Shown: one piece after another, positions 39,090 to 47,729 of the stretch
How the letters are laid out: every line of letters starts with the position of its first letter
How positions within the stretch are numbered: the stretch's first letter is position 1
NCBI RefSeq assembly: GCF_900155545.1
Contig: NZ_LT732526.1
Coordinates: 1,950,161 to 2,014,160, forward strand
Direction: 5' to 3'
DNA from: Clostridium sp. Marseille-P2415
GTDB taxonomy: Bacteria > Bacillota > Clostridia > Lachnospirales > Lachnospiraceae
DNA: 64,000 nucleotides
Position numbers and translations under genes: made by a program
Notes under the pieces: model-generated
Seen by the model: the letters and a program-made list of their open reading frames with translations, nothing else
Databases searched by the model: none
Told to the model about the DNA's origin: nothing

Positions 39090-40222
39090 TCTGTCTCTCC
39101 TCCTTCATAGTCAAAATATTGCTGACTTAGAGTCGTTACCAGACTGCTCCGCGTAATGAGCCCCTTAAGACGCTTTTGTGCATCCACCACCGGAACCGTG
39201 GATACATGGTTTTCGGTCACTATTTTCAGCGCATCCAGAATGCATTGCTCCGGTAACAGGGTAGGAAAGTCCTCATACATGTATTGCTCCGCCGGCTGGG
39301 TTCTGTCTTCAACGCCTCTTAATCTTTTGGCCTTTACGATTCCGGCCAGACGCCGGCTGTCCCGTTCCACCATGAGAAGGCTGTCAACCTTGTTCTGGCG
39401 CATTTTATCAATGCATTTCAAAACAGATAAGTCTTTGGTGGCGGTGACCGGGTTATCGATCATGATGTCCGATACCTTTATATACTCCGGCGAGGACCAG
39501 ATCCTGTTTTTCCCTACGAAGTTCGAAACAAATTCATCAATTGGGTTGTTCAGGATATGCTCCGGCGTATCATATTGCAGAATATCGCCATCCTTCATAA
39601 TGCAGATCATATCTGCGATCTTAATGGCTTCGTCCATATCATGAGTCACAAAAACAATCGTCTTTTTTAACTTTGCCTGGAGCTGTACCAGTTCATCCTG
39701 AAGATCGGATCTTGTAATGGGATCCAGAGCCGAAAACGGCTCATCCATCAGGATAATATCCGGATCCGTCGCAAAGGCTCTGGCAACGCCGACCCGCTGC
39801 TGCTGCCCTCCGCTAAGCTCCGTCGGATAACGGTGCAGAAACTCATCACAGTCCAGCCCTACCATCTGCATCAGCTTCCTTGTGTTATCCTCAACGTCCT
39901 TGGAAGGCATCTTTTCAAGCTTTGGAATCAGTTCAATATTTTCCTTAACCGTCATGTGAGGAAACAATCCCGTCTGCTGGATCACATATCCGATCCTCCG
40001 CCGCAGAGCCACCTCATCCATGCTGCCGATATTTTTATCATCAATGCAGATCGTACCCGACGTGGGCTTGATCAGCCGGTTGATCATTTTTAAGAGTGTA
40101 GTCTTTCCACAGCCGCTCTCGCCAATGATGGCCACCAGGCTTCCATTTTTTATCGTGAATGTAACTTCATTCAGAACCTGTTTTGTCTTATACCGTTTCG
40201 AAATACGTTCAAACTGTATCAT
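39086..40222 (-). CDS. Betaine/choline-type ABC transporter ATPase with CBS domains
   Basis: 378 residues: ABC domain with Walker A GESGCGKTT, signature LSGGQQQRVGVARAF and Walker B IILMDEPFSALD (1-240), followed by two CBS domains (about 260-370, including VSTVPVVDAQKRLKGLI) as in OpuA/ProV ATPases, where they gate transport. AAAGGAGGG precedes the ATG. Expression is very likely controlled by the BusR-like regulator through the operator at 40242-40281. Confidence 0.92.
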   Translation of the reverse strand: MIQFERISKRYKTKQVLNEVTFTIKNGSLVAIIGESGCGKTTLLKMINRLIKPTSGTICIDDKNIGSMDEVALRRRIGYVIQQTGLFPHMTVKENIELIPKLEKMPSKDVEDNTRKLMQMVGLDCDEFLHRYPTELSGGQQQRVGVARAFATDPDIILMDEPFSALDPITRSDLQDELVQLQAKLKKTIVFVTHDMDEAIKIADMICIMKDGDILQYDTPEHILNNPIDEFVSNFVGKNRIWSSPEYIKVSDIMIDNPVTATKDLSVLKCIDKMRQNKVDSLLMVERDSRRLAGIVKAKRLRGVEDRTQPAEQYMYEDFPTLLPEQCILDALKIVTENHVSTVPVVDAQKRLKGLITRSSLVTTLSQQYFDYEGGETE

Positions 40223-40241
40223 ATTTATCCCTCCTTTTCAG

Positions 40242-40285
40242 CAAAGTAACAACTCAATTATATTATAAAGTTGTTACTTTGTCAA
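40242..40285 (-). promoter_or_regulatory. Consensus sigma-A promoter with 13-bp inverted-repeat operator
   Basis: On the minus strand TTGACA (40285-40280), exactly 17 bases, then TATAAT (40262-40257): a perfect consensus promoter. Perfect 13-base arms CAAAGTAACAACT (40242-40254) and AGTTGTTACTTTG (40269-40281) sit around the -10 box, one in the spacer and one just downstream. A repressor bound here would block RNA polymerase. The divergently unrelated neighbour at 40338 encodes a GntR/RCK_C protein of BusR type, the obvious candidate. Confidence 0.88.
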
Positions 40286-40295
40286 ATTTTTAAAA

Positions 40296-40325
40296 AACGC
40301 CTGAAGCAAACTGGCTTCAAGCGTT
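40296..40325 (-). terminator. Terminator of the BusR-like gene
   Basis: AACGCCTGAAGC (40296-40307) pairs with GCTTCAAGCGTT (40314-40325) with one G-T wobble, followed on the minus strand by a run of six T. It lies 12 bases after the regulator stop and immediately upstream of the importer promoter, so it insulates the two units. Confidence 0.85.
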
Positions 40326-40337
40326 GTTATGAAATTC

Positions 40338-40976
40338 CTATTTGGAAGGATATAAAAATTCTTTTACTCTGTCTGAGGAGTCATCCTGTGTCACAAAATA
40401 TATGGTATCATTTTCTGAAAGAGCAACGTACGGTCCGGGCGATTTCATGACAGTATCGTTCCTGCTGACTGCAATTACGGTCGCCCCGGTACGCTGCCAG
40501 AATTGAATTTCAGTTACCGTCTTATTCAAATAAGCACATTCACTGGTGATTCGTATCTCAAATGGCATAAACGGATTCATTGACCGAAAATGGACCGAAG
40601 CCTCTATCAGATCTTTCAGGCAGTCATTCAAATACTCCATTTCCTGTTTCTGGCGGCTGACGCTTTTTAAAAGGTTCTCCTTGATGGTATCAATGGTCTG
40701 CCTTTTGCTGTTTTGCTGAATGTATTCCGCTGCTTTTTTCTGGGATCTGATGATGATCCCGTTGCCCTTCTCGGAAGTAACAATCCCCAGATCACAGAGG
40801 ATGCAGATCGCCCGCCGTGCGGTCTCCGGCGACACACTATACTGGCTGGCAAGAGAGGAACGGGCGTAAATTTTCTCACCTTCCTGATATTCCCCGTTGG
40901 CAATCCGGGCAGCCACTTCTACTGCGATCTGCTGATAGCGGGGAATCGCTGTTTTATGTTTTGACTCTATGGCCAT
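40338..40976 (-). CDS. busR: BusR-like GntR-family repressor with RCK_C (TrkA-C) domain
   Basis: 212 residues from the ATG at 40976 (an in-frame start at 41018 is less likely). N-terminal GntR winged helix (RYQQIAVEVAARIANGEY, SSLASQYSVSPETARRAI), a central coiled coil (about 100-140), and a C-terminal RCK_C domain (TGATVIAVSRNDTVM, PYVALSENDTIYFVTQ). This architecture is that of BusR, which represses betaine uptake genes when RCK_C binds c-di-AMP. The adjacent importer, its operator and the cdaA gene in the same window fit that role. c-di-AMP binding is inferred, not shown. Confidence 0.8.
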   Translation of the reverse strand: MAIESKHKTAIPRYQQIAVEVAARIANGEYQEGEKIYARSSLASQYSVSPETARRAICILCDLGIVTSEKGNGIIIRSQKKAAEYIQQNSKRQTIDTIKENLLKSVSRQKQEMEYLNDCLKDLIEASVHFRSMNPFMPFEIRITSECAYLNKTVTEIQFWQRTGATVIAVSRNDTVMKSPGPYVALSENDTIYFVTQDDSSDRVKEFLYPSK

Positions 40977-41172
40977 GTAATTCACGTTTCCTTTGCTTGT
41001 TATAGTATAAAACAACACCAGTATAGCCTAAAACATCACACAAGGCAAGATGATATGCTTAATCTTATTATAGCCAATAATTCCAGTTATACCAGAAAAT
41101 CCAAGTTGGACTTTCACATATCCTGATGTTATGAATATATCTATATAAATAATGTAAACAGGAAATCGTAAA

Positions 41173-41808
41173 ATGAATGAGCACTATCCTTTTGTAAACC
41201 CACCGCTTCCTTATGCCTATGATGCGCTGGAACCATGTATCGACACAAAAACAATGTGTCTTCATCATGACAGGCATTTGCAAACATATGTGAATAATCT
41301 CAATAATACTCTTAAAAACTGCCCGGACTTACAGAGCTGGTCACTGGAAAAGCTGATCTGCAACGCTGACTGTCTGAAAAAGGATGTCCGGCAATCCGTT
41401 CAGCATAATGGGGGCGGCGTTTACAATCATATTTTCTATTTTAACGGCATGTCTGATTCTGAAACACGCTCACAGGCCGGAATGCTCTATTATGCAATTG
41501 TAAAAGATTTTGGGTCTGTCGATGCTTTTTGTGACGAATTTAAAGAAAAAGCTCTTTCCGTTTTTGGTTCCGGGTACGCATGGCTGGTAACAGACCAGGG
41601 CGGAATGCTTAAAATCGTAACTACGGCAAATCAGGATACTCCCATTGTTCAAAACCTCTGCCCGATTCTTACCATTGACGTCTGGGAACACGCATATTAT
41701 TTAAAGCATTATAATGAACGGGAAGCATACATCAATAACTGGTATCAGGTGGTGGATTGGGAACGCGCCAATGAACTCTACCGGAAATGTATATCATGTA
41801 TGGATTGA
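41173..41808 (+). CDS. Iron/manganese superoxide dismutase, divergent
   Basis: 211 residues, normal length. The metal ligands are all present: His31 in LHHDRHLQTYV, a histidine in VYNHIFYF, and Asp/His in LTIDVWEHAYYL. Several usually conserved aromatic residues differ (NHIFYF for NHxFYW, FGSGYAWL for GSGWxWL) and it is rich in cysteine, so it is a divergent member. It converts superoxide to peroxide and oxygen. AGGAAATCGTAAA precedes the ATG. It is the last intact core gene before the AT-rich island. Confidence 0.88.
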   Translation: MNEHYPFVNPPLPYAYDALEPCIDTKTMCLHHDRHLQTYVNNLNNTLKNCPDLQSWSLEKLICNADCLKKDVRQSVQHNGGGVYNHIFYFNGMSDSETRSQAGMLYYAIVKDFGSVDAFCDEFKEKALSVFGSGYAWLVTDQGGMLKIVTTANQDTPIVQNLCPILTIDVWEHAYYLKHYNEREAYINNWYQVVDWERANELYRKCISCMD

Positions 41809-41881
41809 ATTCCTGACCTGCCCCATCCTATATTGGAGCTTTGCTACATGCCCTCATCTCCTTCCTTCTTTCTGCATGACT

Positions 41882-42202
41882 TACCACCTCCTCTTAGAAG
41901 AAAAACATTTGGATAATGAAATAGAAATTCCAAAAAAACTGTTGTTTGCAATAGCAGACTCGGATGGATATGAACGTATTATCAACAATTTAATACCAAA
42001 CGTCATCATTCATAGTCAGGCCGCACAAATTAAAATTGAAATGGGGAAAAATGATTCAGAAATTAAAATTCGCATAGAGGATAATAGAATTGGTATTGAG
42101 AAAATCCTTGTTTTCCGGCAGGGATTTTCTTTTATGCAAATTGCAAGGTTGATGCAACGTCAACATAGTAGACTGATTTCAACAAGAAAAGGAGGTTCCT
42201 AG
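41882..42202 (+). pseudogene. Sensor histidine kinase, C-terminal remnant
   Basis: The frame from about 41882 reads like the end of a histidine kinase: ADSDGYERIINNLI is the N box of the ATPase domain and RIEDNRIGIEK a G1 box with DNGIGI altered to DNRIGI. The F and G2 boxes are then missing and the sequence jumps to a short stretch ending RKGGS before a stop. No kinase core lies upstream; the frame instead overlaps the sod gene. A decayed remnant. Confidence 0.65.
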
Positions 42203-42340
42203 ATTGAGTGATTTTATATTTGAACAAAAAATTTTACAAAACAATATAGGTAGCAGAAAAATGTCGCTAACCTGAATATTCATGTAAAACAAAGCAGCAT
42301 CGATGGTTTGCTTGATCTAAATGGAACTGGAAGTTTACTA

Positions 42341-42670
42341 TCATTCAAAATTGCAATGACTGTCAATGAATGGATCGATAGAGCCATTCTCCAGTAAATC
42401 TTCTATATCCATATCCTCTTCCGTGATTTTAACGATTTTTACAATTTCAAATTCATCACAAAATGCTTTCTTTCAACAAATATAAAATTCTACATGACTT
42501 TTTATGCTATAAAATTTACCGCTATAAAAATTCTTGTTACGTTCTTTATCCCATTTTGGAAGAAAATAAGATTCTTCGCTATATGCAGTCTTTATATCTA
42601 CCCTTAGCAAAATTTCACCTCTTAAAAATTTTTTCTTGATTTTGGTTAACTTTTTTGAAAAATCACTCAT
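42341..42670 (-). pseudogene. Small hypothetical gene interrupted by one in-frame TGA
   Basis: Reading from the ATG at 42670, 65 codons end at TGA (42475-42473), but the same frame continues for 43 further codons (KKAFCDEFEIVKIVKITEED...) to a second stop at 42341-42343. The composition is coding-like on both sides, so this was probably one gene of about 109 residues broken by a nonsense change (CGA or TGG to TGA). Product unrecognised; no selenocysteine element seen. Confidence 0.45.
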
Positions 42671-42749
42671 AATATAATTGAATGGTTTTTTCAGCCAACC
42701 AGTGGCTAATATAAATCATTTCAAATATACGTTAGAAAAGGAGAATTTT

Positions 42750-42950
42750 ATGAAACTTTTTGTTATCATATTAGCTACATTGTTTATAATCAGTCTCGTT
42801 GTATGTAGATTAACACAGACAACCAAAACGACCTGCCCAAGTAACACTACATATAAAAGGAGAACCGCTTTCTTTAAAGTAAATATCTTGAAAGTTTTTT
42901 CTTCCGAATTTTTTATCGATGAATCAAATTCCGATAAACCTACCACATAA
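42750..42950 (+). CDS. Small hypothetical membrane protein
   Basis: 66 residues from the ATG at 42750, supported by AAAAGGAG seven bases upstream. One N-terminal membrane helix (MKLFVIILATLFIISLVVC) and a polar tail with two further cysteines excluded from the helix. No family recognised. It lies between decayed genes and may be non-functional. Confidence 0.4.
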   Translation: MKLFVIILATLFIISLVVCRLTQTTKTTCPSNTTYKRRTAFFKVNILKVFSSEFFIDESNSDKPTT

Positions 42951-42979
42951 CATATATAGAGCTGTCCATACAAATTGCT

Positions 42980-43121
42980 TTGCGAGACAGCCCATTGTAT
43001 CGAAATCAATGAATGCGATACGGTAACCTCTCTTTGCCAACTGCTGAGACAATGCCGTGGCTGTGGCCATTTTGACTACATCACCTTTCTCATTTATAGC
43101 TATTACTATTACTGCAATCAA
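42980..43121 (-). pseudogene. ParA-like partition ATPase, N-terminal remnant
   Basis: The minus frame from 43121 begins VIAINEKGDVVKMATATAL and LAKRGYRIAFIDFD, a clear ParA/Soj N-terminus in which the Walker A KGGVGKT has decayed to KGDVVKM. After about 47 residues the similarity stops. A trace of a former plasmid or integrative element beside the IS66 insertion. Confidence 0.6.
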
Positions 43122-43308
43122 TAGTCTATCTTCGTAAGTAAAATCGATGGATTAAATTGGTCCATTTTACTTTTTAATACTTGACTATAACAAAGTAAAT
43201 GGTAAATAACTCGTCTACTTTCCGGTTCCTCACAAACTTGAGATAATGATGTAAAGTTGAAAAAGTTTCTAACAAACTTTTCACACAAAACTCAAGGAGA
43301 AACTCCAC

Positions 43309-43845
43309 ATGGACACACGACTTGCAACCAACCAGATCCGACTCAGTGAGTGGACCAGGATCATTAAAGACCGTTATCAAAGCGGTCTAAAGGTCGATGA
43401 ATACTGTGTACAGCACCAGTTATCACGCCATGCCTATTACTACTGGTTAAGAAAAGTCAAAGAAGCTGCTCTGATACATAACAGCTTTGTTGAACTGCCG
43501 GCATTCCCGGAAAAAACTGTTCCTACAACAAGTGAAAATCATTTTACTTATCAAATGACCATTGCTATTGGAAATACTGTATTGGGAATTAGCGAATCAA
43601 CTCCAACGGAACCCGGAAGTATTTATCTGTTTTGCGGAAGAAAAACAGACCGGATGAAAGCACTTTTGTATGAGGGTGACGGCTGGCTGCTTTTATATAA
43701 GAGGCTGACTAGCGGTCATCTCCAATGGCCACGCAGTAGGCAGGAAGCGCAATCAATTACCGAGCAGCAATTCCGATGGCTGATGGAGGGGCTTTCCATC
43801 GAACAGAAAAGAATCATATCCAAGGTAAGACTGGAACTCTATTAA
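43309..43845 (+). pseudogene. IS66 TnpA-TnpB fused by internal deletion
   Basis: 178 residues. The first 100 match the IS66 orf1 protein (helix-turn-helix with [20 protein letters not shown] and [10 protein letters not shown]). The rest matches the C-terminal half of the orf2 protein ([36 protein letters not shown]). The end of orf1 and start of orf2 (with its usual TGYTDMRK-like motif) are missing, so a deletion has joined the two in frame at about residue 103. Confidence 0.8.
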
Positions 43846-43948
43846 CACTGAATTTCATAAGCATCTTGACAGTTAAATCCGTTATCCCAAAGCTAAAAAG
43901 CACCAGAAATATGCTGAATTTCAGAGCTTTTCATGGTATAATGATCCT

Positions 43949-45615
43949 ATGGAAAAGACTACTATTACTAAGGATGAACTGAATAATCTCTCTAAAGATA
44001 TGATTGTTATGCTTTACTTGCAGCTGCATGAAAGCTTCGAGCTTATTTCGGAGCAAAATACCACCATTCAAAAGCAGAATGAGCAGATGCTTCATCAAGT
44101 TGAAAATCTGAAGGAACAAATCTCCATTCTTACACAGAGTCGGTTTGGCAGGAAATCTGAGAAGCTTCTGCCCACAGAAGGCCAATTATCTTTTGACCTT
44201 GAAAACATGTGTATCCTCAATGAGGCTGAGTCACTGACTGAGAATGGAATTCCCGAAGAACTGGATATGGAAACAGTCCTTGTTCGTAAGCGCAAGCCTC
44301 GTTCCAAGGAAAGCGTGATATCAATCTGAAGGATATCGAGACCATTGTCGTACCGCATGAATGTACTGAAAAAGAGCTCTCAGAACACTTCCCAAAGGGC
44401 TGGCATTATCTGCCGGATGAGATATACAAGGAGCTTAAGTATGTACCGGCTCACTTTGAAGTAATGAAGCATCACATCAAAGTATATGCCGGAAATCATG
44501 ATACAGGCGGAATTCTCCGCGCAGAGGTTCCTCTGCGTCTATTAAGTCACAGCATCCTTACCCCGGAACTGGCAGGAGCTATCATTAACGCCAAATATGT
44601 CAATGCAGTACCATTAAACCGGCTTTCTGAAGAGTTTTTGCGGAATGACGTTAACATTCCAAGACAGGACATGGCAGGCTGGATGATCCGTATTTACCAA
44701 TACTATCTTGGTCCGTTGCATGACATGATGAAGGCAGAGATTATGAAAAGCCATCATATACATTGTGACGAGACTCCATTTGTAATGCCGGAAAAAAGCA
44801 AGCAGTACATGTGGGTCTACCATTCACCTGGCAGTTCGGAAAAACCACTGGTCTTCCTTTACGAGTATCCAGGAACGAGAGGGACAGCCGCCCCAAGAGA
44901 ATTCCTGAAAGGATACAAAGGGACTCTAGTGACAGATGGTTATCAGGTATATCACACCCTGGCGAAAGAACGGTCAGATGATCTGAAGGTTGCGGGATGC
45001 TGGTCTCATGCCAGAAGACGGTTCGCTGAGATTGTAAAAGCCAGTGGAAAAAACGGTCCTTCCACACCAGGGCAGAAAGTAGCAGCTGAAGCAGTAAAAA
45101 GAATCGCTGCTATCTATCATGTAGATCATATGTATGAAAAATCATCCCATGAGGAAAGACTGGATAACAGAAAAAACTCAGTCAAACCTTTGGTGGATGC
45201 CTATTTTGAGTGGGTAAAAGAGTATGCCGGCAAAACGGGACTGGATAAAAGTTCGAAACTGGCAGGTGCTCTTGATTATTCCATCCATCAGGAACAGTTT
45301 TTAAGAGTATTTCTGGAGGATCCGGAAATACCTCTTGATAATAATGATGCAGAAAGAAGTATCCGTTCCTTCTGCGTTGGTAAACACAGCTGGCACATCA
45401 TTGATTCGAAGAATGGTGCCGCGGCTAGCGCTACCTTATACAGTATTGCTGAAACAGCAAAGGCGAATAGCCTTAAGCCATATGAGTACTTCTCATATCT
45501 GCTTGAGCAGTTAATGCACTATCCAAGAAATAATGTTCCAGAAGATAAACTGGCAGAATTAATGCCGTGGTCAGAGAAATTGCCAGATCGTTGTAGAAAA
45601 CTAAAAATACGGTAA
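43949..45615 (+). pseudogene. IS66 transposase TnpC, frameshifted
   Basis: Two frames together give one transposase of about 555 residues. Residues 1-120 hold the N-terminal coiled coil (QNTTIQKQNEQMLHQVENL) and SRFGRKSEKL. The frame breaks at about 44308, where AAGGAAAG appears to lack one G relative to a reading RSKGKRDINLKDIE, and continues in the +2 frame with HCDETPF, LVTDGYQVY and DNNDAERSIR, the three DDE acids. Stop at 45613-45615. Confidence 0.85.
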
Positions 45616-45958
45616 ATATACCGCCGCCCCAATCGGGCGGCGAACTTATTGACCTGGACTGGTTATTTACCATTTACTCCTATTTCTAAGAAATGTCCCT
45701 AAAATACAGAATTATAAAATTTAGAAGAACCGCAAATAATGTATTTTCAAGTATTATTTTTCAATACTCTTCATCGTCGGAATTTGCGGGAGCCTCACTT
45801 TATATGCCTTCATCCCGCTCCGTCTAGCGCAAAAAGCCTTGATTTTGGTGTGCTTCCCGTCAAGTAGACAATTAAAAAACAAAAATCTCATGAAAGGGGC
45901 TGTTGCACTAGATGAAAGCCTTTTGTCAAGAATCAAAAAACTGTTTGAATATCAAGAT

Positions 45959-46540
45959 TTATGCTGTTTTTAGTTCAAATAGATGCTGACCAATTTTTCC
46001 TGCCTGTATTTTATGATGAATCTTATTGATGTTATGTACGATAGCCAGAAGGGCGCTTTCTGCTAAAACATTTACAGTTCCACGACACAGATATCTTCGG
46101 AATGACATATCCTCTTTTGTATCAGCAAAAGATCCCTTTCGCTTCTACTGAAACAGCTTTGATACTTCTAAATGTTTGCTTCGTTCCTCCATTGGAATCT
46201 TACTGTTATTCCCTTTGATACAGGAAGTTTTAAATAAACATTCTTTACAATCTTCGCAGCTGTAAAGTGTTTTTTCACTTACATAGCCCGTTTTGGATTT
46301 AGACTTTCTGATGCCAGTTACTTTTAATTGTTTTTGGTTTTTACAGATATAAACATCCTGTCTGGCATCATACTCCATGTTTTCCTGTCTGCTGATATCT
46401 GTCTTATATTTCCTGGTTTTTGAAATTTCATAATTCGATGGTTTAAAAATGCAATCTGTTGGTTCTTTTCAATGAACAGATAGTTTTCTACGCTTTCATA
46501 TCAAGCATCAGCAATAGAATCTCGAAATATATTTATCTCT
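45959..46540 (-). pseudogene. IS1182-family transposase remnant
   Basis: On the minus strand, fragments read ENYLFIEKNQQIAFLN, then YVSEKTLYSCEDCKECLFKT with the conserved cysteines of IS1182 transposases, then a stop. The frame resumes with KGSFADTKEDMSFRRYLCRG and HNINKIHHKIQAGKIGQHLF to a stop at 45959. Stops, shifts and an internal deletion show decay. GGGGCTGTTGCACTAGA (45896-45912), just beyond the 3' end, resembles the terminal repeat of such elements. Confidence 0.75.
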
Positions 46541-46561
46541 TTTTATTCGTTCTTCTCAGCT

Positions 46562-46948
46562 TCAATCAGATTCATATCTCTCATATTCATTCACGGTAAC
46601 AAAGTGTGTAGCATAAGCTTCTTCAATACTTGATTTTCCATATTTGCTAAAGCGCAGGGGTATCCTTTTGCCATTTACTCCCCACTGATAATATGCTGTC
46701 AATGAGGGGTTTAATTGATTCTCCTCAGCATATGCTCTAAGCTCTTTCATCATTAATGACAGCTTACTCAAGTTGGTTCTACATACTTTTTCCAGGTAAG
46801 GTATCCGATTAAATCTCCAGTTTTCGTAATCGTTATATGATAGTACTCCAATCTTCATCAGCATATCCGCAGCCGATATATGATTCTTTTCTTTCAGTAT
46901 ATCGTCCGCAGCTGACCATACCTTTCGTTTTAGTTCAACATTGTTCAT
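46562..46948 (-). CDS. Conserved-looking hypothetical protein of the mobile region
   Basis: 128 residues, soluble, intact from the ATG at 46948 to the stop at 46562. Contains ISAADMLMKIGVLSYNDYENW and RIPYLEKVCRTNLSKLSLMM, arranged as two helical modules, then a basic strand (KRIPLRFSKYGKSSIEEAYATHF). It resembles small proteins seen next to IS1182-like elements in Clostridia, but I cannot name the family. No strong ribosome site. Confidence 0.5.
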   Translation of the reverse strand: MNNVELKRKVWSAADDILKEKNHISAADMLMKIGVLSYNDYENWRFNRIPYLEKVCRTNLSKLSLMMKELRAYAEENQLNPSLTAYYQWGVNGKRIPLRFSKYGKSSIEEAYATHFVTVNEYERYESD

Positions 46949-47049
46949 ATATGTACCGCCTTATCTCCATTTACTTCCAATCAGATATGTTGTATTTATC
47001 TAATGGCTCCTTTAACAATTCCACACCTGCATCTGTACTTGTTCTTTTT

Positions 47050-47570
47050 TATCAAAATAGCCGTGTTCATTATAATATGGCAACTAATATTTTGCTCTTT
47101 CTGGTATCACTCATCCCATATTTTCCAGGTTCTGCATGAAACGAACTCCGGTGTGTATACATTTGCCGGTATTTCTGCAGGCTTTTCTCTTTGGTACCGG
47201 CCTCTCCCCACGACTCTTTCACCTCACCCAATGCTGCAGCCAGTGCTGCAACACTTTCATAATGAGCACGTTACCAGAACACCCATTTGTTATCTTGAAT
47301 CTCTGTGCCGTACTCATCGGATTTCACCTTGCTTTTGTTTCCTCAAGATATGAACCTGCATCAAATCTCATATAGCTGAGCACAGTTTCCGCCATAGCTT
47401 CAAGAACTCCTCTCGCTTACCTTCCGGAATTTTACGGTAATATTATGAATAAAACTCTTTAATTCATTTTCCCCCATTTCCTTCGTAGTCTGATATACTG
47501 TATCTGTAAACTCTCTCAAATTCAATAAATATCCTTTCTCATCTGCCAGCAATCATTCAAATATAATTAA
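47050..47570 (-). pseudogene. Decayed unidentified reading frame
   Basis: No intact gene lies between 46949 and 47729. The minus strand gives coding-like pieces in changing frames: LREFTDTVYQTTKEMGENELKS (near 47480), AMAETVLSYMRFDAGSYLEE (near 47370) and YESVAALAAALGEVKESWGE (near 47230), separated by stops. They read as one gene with several shifts. Product not recognised. Confidence 0.35.
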
Positions 47571-47638
47571 CTCTTTTTATATTTAACACAAGCTTAATGT
47601 AATGAATATTACAATTTTGTCTTTACTTTTTTACATAT

Positions 47639-47716
47639 TTTAACAATCACTTCACAATGCCTTGAACAGTCAAAAAAGATACCGTTTGAACCTGGTGGTG
47701 CCTTGGAGGAAGGTCG
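47639..47716 (+). repeat. Cassette-border repeat, copy 1
   Basis: The 60-base core 47657-47716 starts ATGCCTTGAACAGTCAAAAA and ends CTTGGAGGAAGGTCG; about 18 further bases to its left are weakly shared. It aligns without gaps with copies at 48694 and 54834, all in the same orientation. It ends 13 bases before the phzF stop codon, i.e. just downstream of that gene. Confidence 0.75.
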
Positions 47717-47729
47717 CTTTGCTTTTATT

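Larger units (their letters stand above)
43195..45677 (+). mobile_element. IS66-family insertion sequence, inactivated
   Basis: About 2.48 kb bounded by perfect 16-base inverted repeats GTAAATGGTAAATAAC (43195-43210 and its complement at 45662-45677). It carries tnpA/tnpB fused by a deletion and tnpC broken by a frameshift. The eight bases next to the two ends (ATAACAAA, TCCTATTT) do not match, so no target duplication is visible; the element is old or was rearranged. Confidence 0.9.

Noticed and set aside
41714..42202. 162-residue plus-strand reading frame as a real gene
   Set aside because: Its first third overlaps sod in another frame and the rest is a degraded kinase tail, so it is listed as a pseudogene only.
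42341..42670. Selenoprotein
   Set aside because: The TGA sits in a decayed region, no SECIS-like hairpin was noticed and no selenocysteine genes are present; a nonsense change is simpler.
45754..45936. 60-residue minus-strand reading frame beside the IS66 element
   Set aside because: Starts within the probable IS1182 end, lacks a ribosome site and matches nothing I know.
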